A stretch of 64,000 nucleotides of DNA. It comes from Cherax quadricarinatus (Eukaryota > Arthropoda > Malacostraca > Decapoda > Parastacidae). The notes beneath the pieces were generated by a model. It was not told the DNA's origin. It made no database searches and saw only the letters and a program-made list of their open reading frames with translations. Positions 26,301 through 32,300 of this stretch are shown here, piece by piece. The position numbers and the translations under genes are program-made. Location: contig NC_091300.1 of NCBI RefSeq assembly GCF_038502225.1, positions 45,608,080 through 45,672,079 on the forward strand. Direction: 5' to 3'. The stretch's first letter is position 1. The number at the start of each line of letters is the position of its first letter.

Positions 26301-29300
26301 TCCACTGTATATAAGCGCCAGGCTCCTTTCTTCTGCTTCAAAATCTTCACGACTATGGTGCTCTTCGCACCTACTCCTAGGTTGAGGGACTGATTACCTC
26401 ATCTTCTGTACATGGTTCTACTGTCTTCAAGTTATGTCCTAGAATTTGTATTGATAAAGCCACTGTATGGCGAAACGTCTACAATAAAGATACCCAGATG
26501 TTGCACATGTGTCTTAATTTCAACTTCATCACCTCTATTTCTATAATATGTTTTCCATTCTATCAAATGAGACCAGGAAAACGAGAATACAACCATAAAT
26601 ACTACACGAAAATAGATCACAAATCGGCATTTTAATTAAAAAAAACGGTCAGTTTTTTTTTTCTCATTATGCACTGCGTGCTCCAGGATTTTTTTTATAT
26701 GGTGCACACTGACTACACAGACCCATTCTCTCACATGTGGGCCTACCAGCTTTCTCTTGATTTGAAGCCGCTAGAATTTGAGGATATATACGTCAAACAC
26801 GGTACCTCGTAAGACGTATATATACGGCCGTGACAGTCAAAGGGTTAAATTTGCGTATGTACTTTTTATGTGGCCATAATGTGTATGCCATCAAGATCTT
26901 AGTAAAACTAATTGTATATACGCCAGAAACCTGAATAAAAAATTTATTAAATAAACTTAAATAAAACTCTTGAGGGAAGTATTTTTTTTGACACATTTAC
27001 AGTGTATTCCACAGAAAATTGAAAATTTACACTATTTCTCTGAAAAAAAAAAAAATTCAACAAACCGGCCACATCCCACCGAGGGAGAGTGACCTAAAAA
27101 AATTTTATTTTTAAATTTAGTATACAGGAGAAGGGGTTACTAGCCCCTTGCTCCCAGCATTTTAGTGGCCTCTTACGACACACATGGCTTATGGAGGAAG
27201 AATTCTATTCCACTTCCCCATTGAGATAAAATATAACCAGACCTATTAAAAAAACCATGAAACAGAATAGGGGGGGTATGGGGTCCTTACACATCTACAG
27301 AACTGGCAAAAAGAGAATATTTCCACAACACTGAGCCATATTTCAAGTTACTTCTGGTCCTGAAACCAACCAAAATCATCTCTATTTCAGCAGGTTTTCC
27401 ATTCCATCAAGTGATACCAAGAAATGGCCAAAAAAAACATAAACCATTAAGAAAACAACTCAGATTTTACTTTCCCCATCATGAACTGCATGAGGCAAGA
27501 TTTATTTATTCATACTTTGCACACTCACTGCAGACCCAATCTCTCATGGGTAGGCCACAATTTGTCACTCACAGCTTATCTGAGCTCATGACATATCTAC
27601 ATGAGGGACCCCTCACACCAATAATTTAGTTCTACATGATGTCCACTCAAAAGGTTAATAATAAAAAAATGGTATTTATAAACCTCTCAGTTTGAGCAAA
27701 CATTATTCTCTCTCCATGATTATTTGCAAAAAAAAAGTCACAAACCTGCAAAGTTCGAACATCAATAGGATGGGCCCCGGAGCTGAGCATAATCTGAATG
27801 TCTTCCACCTTCTCTTCTCCTAGTGGTCGAGGGGATGTCACCTCATCTGCAACTTCTTTTGCAGCTTCCTCAAACTTCACACCAATATTGTAGCATGAAA
27901 GAAAAGTGGCATGATATGTAAATTATTTTGTTGACAGTACTGTATTAATTTAACAAGTTCATGATATCTGTAATTTCACTTAATTACACTGTGTAAGGGC
28001 AGGGAGACCCATGAGATGGGCACATTTAAATTTGATCCTTATTTAATAAAGAAGGGTGTGTAACATTTAATACAGAAATAAGGACTCACAAGCGGGATGT
28101 GCTCTGTGGGCAATTTCTTAAGTTTATCAGCAAGGGTTTCATCAAAGCTTGCCACATCTTCAAGGCTGACTTCAAGGCAATATTTCCGCAAGTTGTACTG
28201 CCGTTTCAGAGAATCCCTAAAGGTAATAATTTAATTAATATACAGCAAAAATAATGTGACAAAACTGACAGGCCTCATGAAGAAAAATAAAAATATGCCA
28301 AAAATAATCAAATTCACTAATGAAACAAGAATTGTAAAATAAGAAAAATTGCCCCTCGTTACTCTGACTGTATTTGCAGCCACATTTTTCTTTTTGGCAG
28401 GTCAAGAGTAGCAACTTATAGCCATGATAGTTACCTAAACTGCATTGAAAATATGCACAAAAATAAGAAAAATACATGCTGTAGATGCAGCAAATTAAAC
28501 AGAGGTAAAGTTAACTTCAGTACCTATTTTACACAAATAACCCACACACAGACACTTGTGATGACGTTTCAGTCTATCTTGGACCATTAAAAAAACAAAA
28601 ACTGCTACTGCACTCTTTGCTATTTATGTGAATGCTGCAATCCCTTCATTTGGCAAAATATTCAGGACCTATATCTTTTTAATTACAGATAAGGCAAAGT
28701 ATTGGTACTAGTGGGCACTGGCCAATTTTGAAAGTATTTGATAATTTTGATGGTATCAGTTTAACCCGTAAACGGTCCAAACGTATATATACGTTTTTTC
28801 AACATTTGAAATTATGTAAAAAAAAGTAGATTTTTGTTTTTTTACATTTGAAAATGAGTAAAAAACTTTGATCTACTTTTTTTTTTTGTTATATTTGAAA
28901 AATATGTAAAAAAAAGTAGATCTACTTTTGTAGCACTACATGTGAACGTAGATCTGCTTGGACCGTTTACGGGTTAAGTAAAAATCATCCTATCACTACT
29001 GTTAACAATTATACAATATAGAACAATTTAAATAGAGCTTTATAAAGAAAATAACACTAATACTATTTGAAAAAAAAATAAAGTAGGCACACAACACTGA
29101 CAGCATTGGTAGTTTAATAACTCGATTAAGTGCCCATCAAGCATCCCATCGGTGGCAGTGAAAAGACAACATTAGCAAGTGATGGATCAGGTAAGATTTT
29201 TTCTTCAGATTTTTAATCCCAGAGAGTTAGCCACCCAGAATAATGCAAGAAAGGCAGTGCATCATCTCAGGACTATCTTATTGCCATTGGGGTCCTTAAT

Positions 29301-32300
29301 CTTGTCCCCCAGGATGCAACCCACACCAGTCGACTAACACCCAGGTACCCACTTACTTGCCTGGAGTTTACCTGGAGAGAGTTTCGGGGGTCAACGCCCC
29401 CGCGGCCCGGTCTGTGACCAGGCCTCCTGGTGGATCAGCCCATGATCAACCAGGCTGTTGCTGCTGGCTGCACGCAAACCAACGTACGAGCCACAGCCCG
29501 GCTGATCAGGAACTGACTTTAGGTGCTTGTCCAGTGCCAGCTTGAAGACTGCCAGGGGTCTGTTGGTAATCCCCCTTATGTGTGCTGGGAGGCAGTTGAA
29601 AAGTCTCGGGCCCCTGACACTTATTGTATGGTCTCTTAACGTGCTAGTGACACCCCTGCTTTTCATTGGGGGGATGGTGCATCGTCTGCCAAGTCTTTTG
29701 CTTTCGTAGTGAGTGATTTTCATGTGCAAGTTCGGTACTAGTCCCTCTAGGATTTTCCAGGTGTATATAATCATGTATCTCTCCCTCCTGCGTTCCAGGG
29801 AATACAGGTTTAGAAACCTCAAGCGCTCCCAGTAATTGAGGTGTTTTATCTCCGTTATGCGCTCCGTGAAAGTTCTCTGTACATTTTCTAGGTCGGCAAT
29901 TTCACCTGCCTTGAAAGGTGCTGTTAGAGTGCAGCAATATTCCAGCTTAGATAGTACAAGTGACCTGAAGAGTGTCATCATGGGCTTGGCCTCCCTAGTT
30001 TTGAAGGTTCTCATTATCCATCCTGTCATTTTTCTAGCAGATGCGATTGATACAATGTTATGGTCCTTGAAGGTGAGATCCTCCGACATAATCACCCCCA
30101 GGTCTTTGACGTTGGTGTTTCGCTCTATTTTGTGGCCAGAATTTGTTTTGTACTCTGATGAAGATTTAATTTCCTCATGTTTACCATATCTGAGTAATTG
30201 AAATTTCTCATCGTTGAACTTCATATTGTTTTCCGCAGCCCACTGAAAGATTTGGTTGATGTCCGCCTGGAGCCTTGCAGTGTCTGCAATGGAAGACACT
30301 GTCATGCAGATTCGGGTGTCACCTGCAAAGGAAGACACGGTGCTGTGGCTGACATCCTTGTCTATGTCGGATATGAGGATGAGGAACAAGATGGGAGCTA
30401 GTACTGTGCCTTGTGGAACAGAGCTTTTCACCGTAGCTGCCTCGGACTTTACTCTGTTGACGACTACTCTCTGTGTTCTGTTAGTGAGGAAATTATAGAT
30501 CCATCGACCGACTTTTCCTGTTATTCCTTTAGCACGCATTTTGTGCGCTATTACGCCATGGTCACATCTGCATTCTTTTTGTCTTCTAGTGCATTTAGGA
30601 CCTTGTCGTAGTGATCCAATAGTTGAGACAGACAGGAGCAACCTGTTCTAAACCCATGTTGCCCTGGGTTGTGTAACTGATGGGTTTCTAGATGGGTGGT
30701 GATCTTGCTTCTTAGGACCCTTTCAAAGATTTTTATGATATGGGATGTTAGTGCTATTGGTCTGTAGTTCTTTGCTATTGCTTTACTGCCCCCTTTGTGG
30801 AGTGGGGCTATGTCTGTTGTTTTTAGTAACTGAGGGACGACCCCCGTGTCCATGCTCCCTCTCCATAGGATGGAAAAGGCTCGTGATAGGGGCTTCTTGC
30901 AGTTCTTGATGAACACAGAGTTCCATGAGTCTGGCCCTGGGGCAGAGTGCATGGGCATGTCATTTATCGCCTGTTCGAAGTCATTTGGCGTCAGGATAAC
31001 ATCGGATAGGCTTGTGTTAATCAAATTTTGTGGCTCTCTCATAAAAAATTCATTTTGATCTTCGACTCTCAGTCTGGTTAGCGGCTTGCTAAAAACTGAG
31101 TCATATTGGGACTTGAGTAGCTCACTTATTTCCTTGCTGTCATCTGTGTAGGACCCATCTTGTTTAAGTAGGGGCCCAATACTGGACGTTGTTCTCGATT
31201 TTGATTTGGCATAGGAGAAGAAATACTTTGGGTTTCTTTCGATTTCATTTATGGCTTTTAGTTCTTCCCACGATTCCTGACTCCTAAAGGATTCTTTTAG
31301 CTTAAGTTCGATGCTTGCTATTTCTCTGACCAGTGTCTCCCTACACATTTCAGATATATTGACCTCTTTTAGCCGCTCTGTTATTCTTTTCCGTCGCCTG
31401 TAAAGGGAGCGCTTGTCTCTTTCTATTTTACATCTACTCCTCCTTTTTCTTAGAGGAATAAGCCTTGTGCATACATCGAGTGCCACCGAGTTAATCTGTT
31501 CTAGGCATAAGTTGGGGTCTGTGTTGCTTAGTGTATCTTCCCAGCTTATATCGGTTAGGACTTGCTTTACTTGGTCCCACTTTATGTTTTTGTTATTGAA
31601 GTTGAATTTGGTGAATGCTCCCTCGTGACTAGTCTCATTTTGTCGGTCTGGGGCTCCACGCATGCATGTCTGAACCTCAATTATGTTGTGATCTGAGTAT
31701 ATTGTTTTTGATATGGTGACATTTCTTATCAGATCATCATTGTTAGTGAAGATGAGGTCTAGTGTATTCTCCAGTCTAGTAGGCTCTATTATTTGCTGGT
31801 TTAAATTGAATTTTGTGCAGAGATTTAAAAGCTCGTGTGAGTGTGAGTTTTCATCAGAGCTGCCTCCGATGAAAACTCACACTCACACGAGCTTTTAAAT
31901 CTCTGCACAAAATTCAATTTAAACCAGCAAATAATAGAGCCTACTAGACTGGAGAATACACTAGACCTCATCTTCACTAACAATGATGCTAGGTGAACAG
32001 GACAACAGATATAAGGAAACATGCCCAATGTTTCCACCCTTGCTGGGAATCAAACCATGGACAGTGTGTGAAGTAACAGCATTGCCTACCAGGCCACGAG
32101 ACAAGATTCAGGCTTCAGTGAAAAACTTTCTTCATTTTTGGGGCAAATGCAGAGAGGTTATGTCAGGAAAGTTATACTGTGATCTCAGTAGTGGATTTGA
32201 TAATAAAAACAATACCACTGCAGTACACGTTCTGGGCACAGATAAACAGGTATTACATGTTTAACCTATTTTAAAGGCTTCTCAAATTATTCACTGGCAC

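Larger units (their letters stand above)
24073..26307 (+). mobile_element. Tigger (pogo) element, copy 2, with expanded minisatellite
   Basis: Termini CAGTGGACCCCCGCATACCG and, as complement, CAGTGGACCCCCGCATAGCG, flanked by TA (24071-24072, 26308-26309). It has the same organisation as copy 1 (2940-4109), including the transposase N-terminus and the same internal SINE piece, but is 1.07 kb longer, almost entirely because of the 21-base array. Confidence 0.93.
23173..26844. mobile_element. TTAA-flanked piggyBac-type element, non-autonomous
   Basis: Termini CCCCTTGACTGTCGC and, as complement, CCCTTTGACTGTCACGG, flanked by TTAA (23169-23172 and 26845-26848). Without the nested Tigger (24073-26307) it is about 1.4 kb and no transposase frame is visible. 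The ends differ from those of the complete piggyBac at 14259, so a different family must mobilise it. Confidence 0.8.
29357..31988 (-). mobile_element. CCCH-type LINE (CR1-like), 5'-truncated with foldback end
   Basis: The minus strand carries the C-terminal endonuclease, RT domain and 3' end (complement of CTGGAGAGAGTTTCGGGGG) of the element found nearly complete at 46354-50139. The 5' end breaks off at 31867 and is followed by a reverse copy of its own last 121 bases (31868-31988). It sits inside a SINE within MCM5 intron 1. Confidence 0.88.
29190..32100 (-). mobile_element. tRNA-derived SINE split by a LINE insertion
   Basis: The 3' part (29190-29352) and the 5' part (31989-32100) together match the SINE at 35783-36104: TTTTTAATCCCAGAGAGTTAGCC and CACACCAGTCGACTAACACC on the left, AGGTGAACAGGACAACAG and the box-B region (GGGAATCAAACC, complement of a decayed GGTTYGATTCCC) on the right. 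The CCCH-type LINE at 29357-31988 lies exactly between the two parts. Confidence 0.82.
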
